Assembly (NCBI GenBank): GCA_021811565.1
Contig: JAJZOL010000130.1
Span: 1 to 40,631, forward strand
Origin: a bacterium
GTDB lineage: Bacteria; Armatimonadota; Chthonomonadetes; Chthonomonadales; CAJBBX01
Length of the DNA stretch: 40,631 nucleotides
Direction of reading: 5' to 3'
In this document: in pieces, positions 1 to 7,734 of the stretch
How positions within the stretch are numbered: position 1 is the first letter of the stretch
How the letters are laid out: the number at the start of each line of letters is the position of its first letter
Program-made: the position numbers and the translations under genes
Notes under the pieces: model-generated
What the model was told of the DNA's origin: nothing
Databases searched by the model: none
The model's input: the letters and a program-made list of their open reading frames with translations, nothing else

Positions 1-2
1 GA

Positions 3-1208
3 TTTGACCGAAACGGCACCCCATCCTCCCCGGGTTTCGGTTTCGGAGATCCCAATCCCCTGCCCGCGAACATGATGGGAATCGCACAACTTTCCAACCG
101 GATTCTCCTCCCGCCTGATGGATTCACCTTTAAAAAAGGCTCCCACGGCGAAGTGTTGGGCAACGCATGGATGGCTTTACCGTTAATGAGCGGGGATGTT
201 CCGTCTGAAAATCCTCCGACCGGCGATCAATGCTGGACGCTGTTCTTTAACGCCGCGAACTTCAAGGGGCCTGTAGCATTCTGGATCCCCCGGATATGGA
301 GCATGCTCTCCGCCGGATACCCCGTTATCGATGGACGCGGACTGGACGCCCAACCCGGTATCATGGCGGGAGGCGCGATGGAGTTCAACACCGTCCCCTA
401 TTTCCAGAATCAAGATGATGCGGGAAACACATACGCCAGAATCCCCGAGATCCTTTTTCCCGTGGACAAATCCGGGCGAACGACGCTCATGGAGGATGTG
501 CGAATGTACTCGAAGGAGGCTTTGTGGGATTCCGTTGAATCCATGCTGGAAGGAAAGATAAAACCCACGGGCAAATTCAATGCGTTCTATTCCTGGTCCC
601 CAGCGCTCACAGCCAATCCAATCAATTTCCGGCAAGGATCGGAAAACCTGCCGATTCACGGTTTCGGCGATATCGTTCAAACCGTGATATTCGGCAAACC
701 CTCCTCGCGCACCTTCGGGTTGGAATGGAAAAACCCCAGAAACGCGGGAATATTACCGGAGTACTATAAACAGGTGGGCAAGGAGATGGAAGTCATCCCC
801 TCCAATCAAGTCCCGGAGAGCGCACAACTACAATCCCAAGTGTTCCAACCCGCCGGCAAAGGAAAGTCGTACGAATGCCCGGAGGATAGGAACTCCGTAT
901 GGTGGACTCCGGGTCCCAAGAGCGGTCCTTACCATGCAAAATTGACGGATGGCTCCGTTGTTACCTATTATTGGTATCGCTTTGTGGACCAACCATCATT
1001 GCAACATCTTCAATTGAGCGAAAAACAAAAGGAGGATTTACAGGCGAGGTTTGAGAGGATACAATCCGCGTGGAAAACCAACACCGACTATATCCCTCCT
1101 CTGGATCATGGCAAATTGGTATCCATTGACCCCGCCTTGATTGTAAAGCCTCCGAAGGGTTTGGAAACCGGTTACGTCCCCATTGTGACCCAACAAACAC
1201 AGAGATGA
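3..1208 (+). CDS. Hypothetical protein, 5' end outside or damaged at the window edge
   Basis: I do not recognise the family. The frame is open from the first bases of the window, so the gene is probably truncated at its 5' end. The first internal ATG (72, doubled ATGATG) has no Shine-Dalgarno sequence before it, which supports an upstream start. The visible product (378 residues from ATG 72) is soluble and rich in Trp, Pro and Gly, with no membrane segment. Stretches such as WTLFFNAANFKGPVAFWIP and the C-terminal half, rich in Tyr, Trp and Gln, suggest an extracellular or periplasmic beta-rich protein, but this is inference. It faces the convergent secreted protein at 1361-3073 and ends in a good terminator. 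The first 32 bases are an exact copy of 1873-1904, so the N-terminal residues encoded there are suspect. Confidence 0.6.
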   Translation, partial: FDRNGTPSSPGFGFGDPNPLPANMMGIAQLSNRILLPPDGFTFKKGSHGEVLGNAWMALPLMSGDVPSENPPTGDQCWTLFFNAANFKGPVAFWIPRIWSMLSAGYPVIDGRGLDAQPGIMAGGAMEFNTVPYFQNQDDAGNTYARIPEILFPVDKSGRTTLMEDVRMYSKEALWDSVESMLEGKIKPTGKFNAFYSWSPALTANPINFRQGSENLPIHGFGDIVQTVIFGKPSSRTFGLEWKNPRNAGILPEYYKQVGKEMEVIPSNQVPESAQLQSQVFQPAGKGKSYECPEDRNSVWWTPGPKSGPYHAKLTDGSVVTYYWYRFVDQPSLQHLQLSEKQKEDLQARFERIQSAWKTNTDYIPPLDHGKLVSIDPALIVKPPKGLETGYVPIVTQQTQR

Positions 1209-1262
1209 AAATATCCGATTTCATGATACGATTTGATTAGGATTTGTTTTCATCTTTTTTCC
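1204..1262 (+). terminator. Rho-independent terminator after the first gene
   Basis: GATGAAAA (1204-1211) pairs perfectly with TTTTCATC (1247-1254). An inner ATCC/GGAT pair is possible, and six Ts follow directly. The left arm overlaps the stop codon of the upstream gene. Confidence 0.6.
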
Positions 1263-1268
1263 ATATGA

Positions 1269-1352
1269 GGTAACTGCAAAATACAGAAAACGGGGCGATA
1301 TCTCTCATCTCACGCTCGATGAAACGCCCCATAAGCGAATTTTGCAGTTACC
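1269..1352. repeat. 84-bp palindromic element, copy 1
   Basis: The terminal inverted repeats are GGTAACTGCAAAAT (1269-1282) and ATTTTGCAGTTACC (1339-1352), with an inner CGGGGCG/CGCCCC pairing. A second element at 14570-14653 has exactly the same length, nearly the same ends (GGTAATTGCAA/TTGCAATTACC) and a shared centre (TCAT, then YTCACGCTYG). This copy lies between two convergent genes. It has no coding capacity. It could be a REP/MITE-like element or an RNA hairpin. Confidence 0.7.
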
Positions 1353-1360
1353 GTGCTTTA

Positions 1361-3073
1361 CTATTTTTTCGTCTTGAACACCGCGATCTCCGACAACCCA
1401 ATATTCGGAGAGTTAGATTTCACCTTGGTTGCAATGAATATCAACCAACGGATTTTCTTCGGAGGAAAAGTGACATTCAACCCCTGTTTGGCGTCATCCG
1501 GCAACGGCTTGGTTTGAATGGAGGTCCCGTCGCTGAAAACCAACAACCCGGAGAGAATTTGATCCAGATTATTCGGACGATCGAAAAGAATCACCCTGTT
1601 CACCAAATGATCACTTTGCCATCTCAAGAGAATAAACGCCCCGACACCCTGCCCGTTTGACGCCCATTCATGACTTGTATCGTCGGGAAATCCCGCAACA
1701 ACGCGGTCCACCGCTCCGTCAGCCGAATATCCGGAGTGCACGGAACTGACCGTGAGAAGCGCATCCGGAGCGATGTTATCCGGGGATTGCAGAATATTGG
1801 TGTCCAGTAACGGATCATTCGGTCCTACAATCTTCACTTCCCGCAGACACATTCCATACCGACTACCCGGAGGATTTGACCGAAACGGCACCCCATCCTC
1901 CCCGCCGCTGAAATTCGCTGCATAGCAAAGCCAAAAGGTCTTTCCATCATGACTAATGAACTTTGACGGGATATTCACAAAATACCCCTGTTGTCCGAAA
2001 TGCTCCATATAGGTCACCAATCTCCATGGGCCGGTGATATCCTCAGATTCAAGAATATAAGTGTTGAACATGGAAAGCGTGGTTCCGCCATCTGTTACGC
2101 ACATCAGATATCTTTTTAGAGGGGCGTTATAGGTCATGGTGACGCATCCCATATGGTTCATCCATTTGGCGATAGGCTGAATCTTCTTGAAATTCCCGCT
2201 CCAAATGGCGTTGCCGGCTTTGTCGTAGCCCGCGAAAAATTGATACTTCGAGATGTCGTTTATATTCGCAATGCTTGGTTTCACTCGAATAAGATATATC
2301 TCATCCCCTGTGATCCAGCTATCGTAGGCTTTTCTTCTTCCTTGCGGACCTTGGGATGCTCCGTGCGCCACAAGGTATGCATAACCATCGGGGGAATACT
2401 CCATATTCCTGCCGAAATCCACGAAATGAGGCGCCCCGATCCGGATGGGTTCATGATTCAAGGATTGCTCGCCAAATAGCGGATGGGACGGAGTGCAGGG
2501 AGTTTGTGTCCAGGTTTTCCCGTAATTCACGGACCACCGGAATCCCACGAACGGTCCAAGGACGTCCCAGTTCAATCCATTCCCTCCATCCAAGAGGCAA
2601 TAGGCGCCGTAATACCAAACACCATTGTAAACCAGGCTGCCGCATGGATATCTTCCGCCGTAGGGAGAGGGATCGGATGGATAAGTTCCAACATCGGTGA
2701 TGGTCAAATGCAAGGGATCATTCCCAGTGATTTTTGCGAACCCCGTTGTCGCCCCTTTGCCGCCCGAGTAGGATTTGATTCCCTCCACCGTTCCGTCGGT
2801 CCAAGGTGAATAGAGATTGCCGTCGGAAGCCCAAGAAGGATACCATGTATCCGCATTCTCATACTCCGCATGAAGATCGGAAAAGGCGAGCCCCTTGAAG
2901 ATGGATGATTGTTGGAAAGGACAATCTTCGGGGGGTTGAGAAATACAAAGAGTCCATCTCGATGGGGAAAAGGTTGGGGCGGGCGTATATCCCTCCCGAA
3001 CCACTCGTGAATGCGATAAGGCGGGAGCGAAGATCATAAGAATAAGAAAACAGTTTTGCCCCAAGTAGCGCAT
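1361..3073 (-). CDS. Secreted beta-propeller-like protein with C-terminal discoidin-like domain
   Basis: The protein is exported: residues 1-22 form a signal peptide (MRYLGQNCFLILMIFAPALS followed by HS). Residues about 60-430 look like a multi-bladed beta-propeller of the sialidase/GH43/DUF4185 kind, with repeated Trp/Tyr-Gly strands and stretches such as FRWSVNYGKTW and TYILESEDITGPW. Residues about 435-567 form a jelly-roll of the F5/8 type C or DUF7402 kind: it opens NIAPDALLTVSS, contains DGAVD and HEWAS, and ends IGLSEIAVF. This suggests a secreted glycan-binding or glycan-cleaving protein; no catalytic residue can be fixed by eye. The ATG at 3073 has a strong GAGGAG site about 6 nt upstream. 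It follows the OpgC gene on the same strand after 71 nt, so the two may be co-transcribed. Confidence 0.7.
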   Translation of the reverse strand: MRYLGQNCFLILMIFAPALSHSRVVREGYTPAPTFSPSRWTLCISQPPEDCPFQQSSIFKGLAFSDLHAEYENADTWYPSWASDGNLYSPWTDGTVEGIKSYSGGKGATTGFAKITGNDPLHLTITDVGTYPSDPSPYGGRYPCGSLVYNGVWYYGAYCLLDGGNGLNWDVLGPFVGFRWSVNYGKTWTQTPCTPSHPLFGEQSLNHEPIRIGAPHFVDFGRNMEYSPDGYAYLVAHGASQGPQGRRKAYDSWITGDEIYLIRVKPSIANINDISKYQFFAGYDKAGNAIWSGNFKKIQPIAKWMNHMGCVTMTYNAPLKRYLMCVTDGGTTLSMFNTYILESEDITGPWRLVTYMEHFGQQGYFVNIPSKFISHDGKTFWLCYAANFSGGEDGVPFRSNPPGSRYGMCLREVKIVGPNDPLLDTNILQSPDNIAPDALLTVSSVHSGYSADGAVDRVVAGFPDDTSHEWASNGQGVGAFILLRWQSDHLVNRVILFDRPNNLDQILSGLLVFSDGTSIQTKPLPDDAKQGLNVTFPPKKIRWLIFIATKVKSNSPNIGLSEIAVFKTKK

Positions 3074-3144
3074 ATTTTACTCCTCGGTGAAAGCGTACGG
3101 GTTAACATATCATATCTAAGGGGATATGCGAAGACAGAGAGATC

Positions 3145-4305
3145 TTAATTGGGAATGAACTTGCGACCGAACTGATACTTCGCCATGAAATAAACCAGAG
3201 CAACCGTGAAGACTGGGCTCAACTCCAGGGAAACACGATCCGTGGCAATCATCATCAACGCCCCTACAACGAAAGCGATGCCCAGATGAACGATAAAGGA
3301 GTAAAGGCTGTTTCTCCCGAGCATGGACAAAGCATTCATCACCCTTCTCGTAAAAGAGAGTTTCTGAAGTCTTTGGATAAGCAGATAAAAGAAGCTTACG
3401 CTCAGCATGAAATACAAAACCCGTCCAAAACGCAGAGGTTCGCGTTGCCATAGGAACAAGTCCCACTTCGTATGGCTGTAAAACGCGAAATGCGGCGTAT
3501 GGTACAGTGTGATGACCATCATCAACAGCACAAGACCGCCCAAAATCCAGGTGATTGCATTGCGGTTTTTATCCAAAAACGTGGTGCGAATGAGATTTGA
3601 ATGATATCCGATACACATTCCCGCTATAAAAAGAACCTGCCACATCACCGGAGGAAACGCAACGCCCCCGAGATTCGGATCGCCCCATGTCAAAAAAGCC
3701 GGATTGAATTGAGTGTATAAAAACATCGAGGCGGATATCAATACCAGCAATGCCGTTTTCCCTGTGCGAAGCATTTCAAACGCAAGCGGGGCGATCCCGA
3801 GAAGAATCACATACATGGGAAGAATATTCAGCATGTGTCCTGGCTGCATCTGTAATGAAATCGTTATCCAAATTGCGTGGAGCACCCCAAGGGATCGAAT
3901 ATCGGGGATATCCGGAAAATGGAAAATCCAAACATTGGCAACCAATGCGCCAAAGACGATAATGCAATGAACCACCCATATCATCAACGCCCTTTTCCAT
4001 ATTTTCACGTAGGATTGCACCGCCGGAAATGCATCCAGTTTGCGACGGTACACAAGTCCCAAAACCAAGCCGGAAAGGAATACAAAACCTTCCGCTCCGC
4101 TTATGAATTGCTGGAAGTGAATGCACTGATTGACGAGTGAATCCGGGCTTATGTGGCTGGTTATCATCATAACGATGCAATAACCACGTAAAATATCAAT
4201 CGTGACATTTCGTTTGGTTTTAACTACGGGTACATTGGAAACGTTTTGCAGTTGCGGAGACTGCGAGGTTTGAAACAAAGGTCTTAATTGTAATTCAATC
4301 GCCAT
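3145..4305 (-). CDS. OpgC-family membrane acyltransferase
   Basis: This is an integral membrane protein with about ten hydrophobic helices. The N-terminal DILRGYCIVMMITSHIS (residues about 37-53) and GAEGFVFLSGLVLGLVYRR (about 70-88) are the hallmarks of OpgC, a branch of the acyltransferase-3 group that succinylates osmoregulated periplasmic glucans in Proteobacteria. The substrate here is unknown; surface-glycan O-acylation is the likely role. Usual OpgC length is about 350-400 residues and this one has 386. I placed the start at ATG 4305. An in-frame TTG at 4317 is possible, but neither has a strong ribosome binding site. The gene sits upstream of a secreted sugar-binding-type protein on the same strand, which fits a cell-surface glycan role. 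Confidence 0.75.
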   Translation of the reverse strand: MAIELQLRPLFQTSQSPQLQNVSNVPVVKTKRNVTIDILRGYCIVMMITSHISPDSLVNQCIHFQQFISGAEGFVFLSGLVLGLVYRRKLDAFPAVQSYVKIWKRALMIWVVHCIIVFGALVANVWIFHFPDIPDIRSLGVLHAIWITISLQMQPGHMLNILPMYVILLGIAPLAFEMLRTGKTALLVLISASMFLYTQFNPAFLTWGDPNLGGVAFPPVMWQVLFIAGMCIGYHSNLIRTTFLDKNRNAITWILGGLVLLMMVITLYHTPHFAFYSHTKWDLFLWQREPLRFGRVLYFMLSVSFFYLLIQRLQKLSFTRRVMNALSMLGRNSLYSFIVHLGIAFVVGALMMIATDRVSLELSPVFTVALVYFMAKYQFGRKFIPN

Positions 4306-4489
4306 GAAAAAATCCAATCCATTCGGTCTTTTGTCAAATATCTCCTATCCCAAAATTAAGATTTGATGATCGTTAAAAACAAGCAACCCTGAGTTCGTGA
4401 CAAAAAACCATATTTGGAAGATACGTTGATGGCAGGTTGCTATAAACCTGACATAGAAGCTTTCCTTACTTCATCTTCCTCTATGTTTT

Positions 4490-4518
4490 ATTATAAACGA
4501 TGTGCAAATACTCGCGAA
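4490..4518 (-). promoter_or_regulatory. Possible sigma70 promoter for the opgC-type gene
   Basis: On the - strand TTCGCG, a 17-nt spacer and a perfect TATAAT (4490-4495 on the + strand) precede the gene by about 185 nt. The -35 box is poor (3 of 6). The 303-bp intergenic stretch 4306-4608 otherwise holds short stem-loops, for example CAGGTT/AACCTG near 4434-4451, and no gene. Confidence 0.35.
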
Positions 4519-4608
4519 TAGTGGAATTGAATCGCCATATATCACTTTTCCCTCATGGGATCGGCAACTCGTGTGTGAAATCATTTTAGGTGGCGCGCAC
4601 TGAAAAAA

Positions 4609-5652
4609 TTAGGATAAACCCGTATCTTTCATACACACCACGGTTTTCAGATACTCTCCACCGAATGTCGTGGAGAGAGCGTATGCGTTTAACGCCTCGG
4701 AAAACGGCAACATGCGGATGAACCTATCCATCGCAATACTGCCGTCACATATATATTGTACCGCCTTCTCAAAATCCTGTGTACAATATCCGAACGAGCC
4801 TTGTATTTTCAACTCTCGCTCCACTGCCAGTCTGAAATCCGCTTTGACGATCGGATCATTCATTCCAAGCAGAAGAATGATCCCACCCTTCGCTGTAACT
4901 TGTAAAAGCCGTCCTCTGACGTCACCTGAACGTGATGTGTCGATACCCAAATCGATACCCGATCCGTCCGTCCACCGCTTCAAACGGTCGATGGAATCCT
5001 CTCTTAAGGAATTGACGATTAGAGATGCTCCTTGTTCATAGGCGATTTGCAAGCGGTCGTCATCCACATCCAACATCGCCACGTTGCTCCAACCGTTGAT
5101 TCTCGCCAGATTGAGACAAAAAATCCCCTGCAAGCCCGCACCAAAAATAGCGATTTTAGCATTATTCGATAAATCCGGAGGAATATGACTCATAAGATGA
5201 ACGCTTGACGCAAGGGGTTCCGCCAAAACGCTGTTCCTTGCGCTAACTTTTGAGGATATCGCATAAAGACGGTTTAAGGGCAAGGAGACGTATTCGCAAA
5301 AAACTCCGGGGTATCCGTAAAGACCCATCAATTTCAAGCTATCACAAAGATTCGTTTGTCCTCGCAGGCAATAAGAACACTCGCCGCAGGCAATCAACGG
5401 ATTGGCGGTGACCCGGTCCCCAACGATAAAGCCCTCTCCATGCTCATGGATCTCTTTGATCACACCGGAAAACTCATGCCCGAGGACGCAGGGCAACCGC
5501 GAGGTATCTCCTGCAGACGCCCACCAACTGATCTCAGCTCCGCAGATGCCGACGAACTCGACTTCAATCAGCGCCTCCCCTTTGTTCCGGTCAGGCATGG
5601 GAATATCGCGAATTTCAACGCTTCGCTTGCCAACAAGCATCACTGATTTCAT
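4609..5652 (-). CDS. Zinc-dependent medium-chain alcohol/polyol dehydrogenase
   Basis: This is a 347-residue MDR-superfamily enzyme that would oxidise a secondary alcohol or polyol with NAD(P)+ in the cytoplasm. Catalytic zinc ligands are visible as C37 (GICGAE) and H59-E60 (LGHE), with E145 in the AEPLA motif. The structural zinc site is C89, C92, C95 and C103 (CGECSYC then C). The Rossmann turn is FGAGLQG near residue 170. The sorbitol, threonine and galactitol-phosphate dehydrogenase groups share this layout, so the substrate cannot be named. It starts 13 nt after the stop of the alpha/beta hydrolase gene on the same strand, with no good Shine-Dalgarno sequence of its own, which suggests a two-gene operon. 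Confidence 0.85.
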   Translation of the reverse strand: MKSVMLVGKRSVEIRDIPMPDRNKGEALIEVEFVGICGAEISWWASAGDTSRLPCVLGHEFSGVIKEIHEHGEGFIVGDRVTANPLIACGECSYCLRGQTNLCDSLKLMGLYGYPGVFCEYVSLPLNRLYAISSKVSARNSVLAEPLASSVHLMSHIPPDLSNNAKIAIFGAGLQGIFCLNLARINGWSNVAMLDVDDDRLQIAYEQGASLIVNSLREDSIDRLKRWTDGSGIDLGIDTSRSGDVRGRLLQVTAKGGIILLLGMNDPIVKADFRLAVERELKIQGSFGYCTQDFEKAVQYICDGSIAMDRFIRMLPFSEALNAYALSTTFGGEYLKTVVCMKDTGLS

Positions 5653-5665
5653 GCGGAGGAATCAC

Positions 5666-6418
5666 TCACTTCACTTGTGGATATGGAAGGTTTTCGAAGG
5701 TCTTTTCGAGCCAGCGTGCCACAACGCCTCGCGATCGCAAGGGCGCCTCCAAATGAGCGCCTTCCACCTCGGCGTATTCCGCGCGCTTGCCATGCTTTTC
5801 CACCATGGCGAGTATCGGTTTGGATTTCGCGAAAACATCATCTTTCGCGGCAACGAACAGTGCGGGATGATTCTTCGACGGAGTCATCCCTGCGTAAAGT
5901 TCTCCAAGCTCTTTAAGCGCCGTTTCCGGGGAAATCCCTTCGATGTAATCGGCACGCTGTCGCAAAAGGGACTGCCCGGCCAAACCTTGGAACCCTTTTA
6001 TCGGTTCCGGTCCGGAGGCGATCACTCCAACGCCAATCGCGTTTTTAATCCCGTGCAAAACCGCAAGGCTTATGATTCCGCCCATGGAATGCCCAATAGG
6101 GACCACAAAATGCAAACCGGTGCGATGCATTGCGATATTGCACACAGCGACCGTATCCAAGACGATATCCACCACTTGATGCAACTCGCCCGTGCTTCCG
6201 CCTAACTTATGCCCGCGAAAATCGTGGGTCATTGTCGGAAATCCCTTTTCAGCCAAATAGGACGCCAATACGTCCATACTCTCCTTTGATGATGTCAATC
6301 CATGCGACAACACCACGCAAAAACGGCTTTTAGTAACAGGCGGGGAATAGTGCAGACAGGATATCGTTGCCCCGTCGGTCTTTATTGTGAATCTATCCAG
6401 TTGCAATGATTTAGCCAT
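5666..6418 (-). CDS. Alpha/beta hydrolase (serine esterase/lipase-like)
   Basis: This is a compact single-domain alpha/beta hydrolase of about 250 residues. The oxyanion-hole motif SHGLTSSKES lies near residue 38, the nucleophile elbow is GHSMGG (Ser 111 counting from the chosen start), the acid is probably in AAKDD, and the catalytic His is in EGAHLEAP close to the C-terminus. There is no signal peptide, so it is probably cytoplasmic. The lack of a distinctive lid leaves the substrate open; acyl esters or short peptides are both possible. I chose ATG 6418, preceded by GGAAG with 7-nt spacing, over the in-frame ATG at 6433, which has no ribosome binding site. It lies upstream of the dehydrogenase at 4609-5652 and probably shares its transcript. 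Confidence 0.8.
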   Translation of the reverse strand: MAKSLQLDRFTIKTDGATISCLHYSPPVTKSRFCVVLSHGLTSSKESMDVLASYLAEKGFPTMTHDFRGHKLGGSTGELHQVVDIVLDTVAVCNIAMHRTGLHFVVPIGHSMGGIISLAVLHGIKNAIGVGVIASGPEPIKGFQGLAGQSLLRQRADYIEGISPETALKELGELYAGMTPSKNHPALFVAAKDDVFAKSKPILAMVEKHGKRAEYAEVEGAHLEAPLRSRGVVARWLEKTFENLPYPQVK

Positions 6419-6578
6419 TGATCCGCTTCCCATTCATAGCAAGCCCAATCGTTTCGTCGAAATATTCGGGGAATTCGCAAGCTCACCAGTATTATCGAAA
6501 TTGTCGCTCGGTTCAATCTCAATTTTATGATTATCAGACTATACCCTCAGATTTCCACGATTTCCAGAGGCGCGTGAT

Positions 6579-6608
6579 TTGACTTCAGTCGCCGGTCTTT
6601 GCTAAAAT
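6579..6608 (+). promoter_or_regulatory. Sigma70-type promoter for the zinc-ribbon protein gene
   Basis: TTGACT (6579-6584), an 18-nt spacer and TAAAAT (6603-6608) give a near-consensus promoter. The predicted transcription start near 6615 leaves a short leader containing the AAGGAG site of the gene at 6632. Confidence 0.6.
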
Positions 6609-6631
6609 GTGATTGAAGGAGTATCAAAATA

Positions 6632-7339
6632 ATGAATTCCTCGCTAAAAGACCTTTACCAACTGCAACAGATCGACAGCCGTATCGCCTACTTGAACAAG
6701 CGTTATCACGAACTGGATAACGGCTCCGCGCTTAAGGCTCTCTATGACGAAACTCTAAAACAAAACGAAACCTTCCAAGCATCCTTTAAGAATTTGCAAC
6801 GGGATATCAAAGACGCCGAACTCGAACTTGCCAATATCGAGACAAAGGAGAAGGAATGCCATAAGAGCCTTTACGGAGGAAGAGTATCCAACCCAAAGGA
6901 GTTAGCGGCACTGGAAAAAGAGATCGAGTCCTTGAAAAAACAACGGAGCCGTCTTGATGAAAAGATCCTACTAATGATGGATGAGGTCGAGACGAATAAA
7001 AATAAGGAAAAAGAGTTAACCGCCCACCTGATGGAATCCGAACAAAATTACAAGAAAAAAGAAAGCGAGTATAAAAAGGAAGTATCCGTTCTGGCAATCG
7101 AGGCGAGAAACCTAAAGTCGGAACGTGAAAAGTTGGCGTCAACCATAAATCCGGCGATGCTCAAAAAATATGAGTCTCTTCGCTCCGGCAAGGCTGGAAT
7201 CGGGATCGGGAAAATCGAAACGGAATCCTGCAGCGCCTGTCACACAACATTGAGGAACTCCGTCATTCGACATATCAAGGAAAGCGATGAGATCGTTTTT
7301 TGCGATAATTGCGGCAGAATGCTATATATTCCCGAGTGA
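6632..7339 (+). CDS. Coiled-coil protein with C-terminal C4 zinc ribbon (DUF164 family)
   Basis: This 235-residue protein begins with a long Lys/Glu-rich coiled coil (residues about 5-180) and ends in a C4 zinc ribbon: CSAC near residue 201 and CDNC near residue 224. This is the layout of the widespread CT398/DUF164 (zf-RING_7) family, which is thought to act as an adaptor for proteins or nucleic acids and has no agreed biochemical role. In related proteins the coiled coil forms a hairpin; that is family knowledge, not visible here. The ATG has AAGGAG 10 nt upstream and a clear promoter. The gene stands alone, followed by an inverted repeat and then ftsK on the same strand. Confidence 0.85.
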   Translation: MNSSLKDLYQLQQIDSRIAYLNKRYHELDNGSALKALYDETLKQNETFQASFKNLQRDIKDAELELANIETKEKECHKSLYGGRVSNPKELAALEKEIESLKKQRSRLDEKILLMMDEVETNKNKEKELTAHLMESEQNYKKKESEYKKEVSVLAIEARNLKSEREKLASTINPAMLKKYESLRSGKAGIGIGKIETESCSACHTTLRNSVIRHIKESDEIVFCDNCGRMLYIPE

Positions 7340-7340
7340 T

Positions 7341-7419
7341 AAGATTGTAAAATCAACGTAACGTTTCTTTTTACACGCCAATAGCCATGCGTGTCGTTCA
7401 CAAATTGATTTTGCAACTT
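7341..7419. repeat. Inverted repeat, possible diverged member of the TGCAAAAT palindrome family
   Basis: The left arm AAGATTGTAAAATCAA (7341-7356, imperfect) pairs with the right arm TTGATTTTGCAACTT (7405-7419). An inner ACACGC/GCGTGT pair encloses a short loop. The TGTAAAAT to ATTTTGCA distance is 70 nt, close to the 72 nt of the two 84-bp elements. It begins just after a stop codon and may also act as a terminator. Confidence 0.4.
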
Positions 7420-7462
7420 ATTATTCGCTAAGTTCACGGCTTGCCCTATTTCAGTGCGTCAA

Positions 7463-7491
7463 TTGACCGATTCCCACTCATTTGATATAAT
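7463..7491 (+). promoter_or_regulatory. Near-consensus sigma70 promoter upstream of ftsK
   Basis: TTGACC (7463-7468), exactly 17 nt and a perfect TATAAT (7486-7491). Transcription from about 7498 would give ftsK a leader of roughly 235 nt. I see no gene, tRNA or recognisable riboswitch in the stretch 7420-7734. It has AT-rich patches and no strong ribosome binding site before the ftsK ATG. Confidence 0.65.
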
Positions 7492-7734
7492 TAAATTGAT
7501 ACGCAATTGCATAAATCGCTTGATAATTTCCAATGCATGTCATAGGACGTCGGTTGAGGCGTCACAGGTGATTTAGACATGTTTTAAGATTGTCGGACTA
7601 GTGGATTGCACATTTTAGTAGTACGGCTCCAAACGTAAGAAGAGTGAGACTACCCTCATTTACCGGAAATTACCATCGCCTCGGTTGATAAGGAATTCCA
7701 TATCTCAACTCTCGACATTTGCATAGTGTAAACG

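Noticed and set aside
1319-1660. A + strand frame of 113 codons opposite the end of the propeller gene
   Set aside because: It begins inside the 84-bp palindrome and is antisense to a discoidin-like domain with a natural sequence.
5402-6205. A long + strand frame (267 codons) opposite the hydrolase and dehydrogenase genes
   Set aside because: It is antisense to two genes with clear catalytic motifs and has no ribosome binding site or recognisable product.
7340-7734. Possible tRNA or other stable RNA in the gap before ftsK
   Set aside because: I found no cloverleaf, no T-loop GTTCRA motif with matching stems and no known small-RNA signature.
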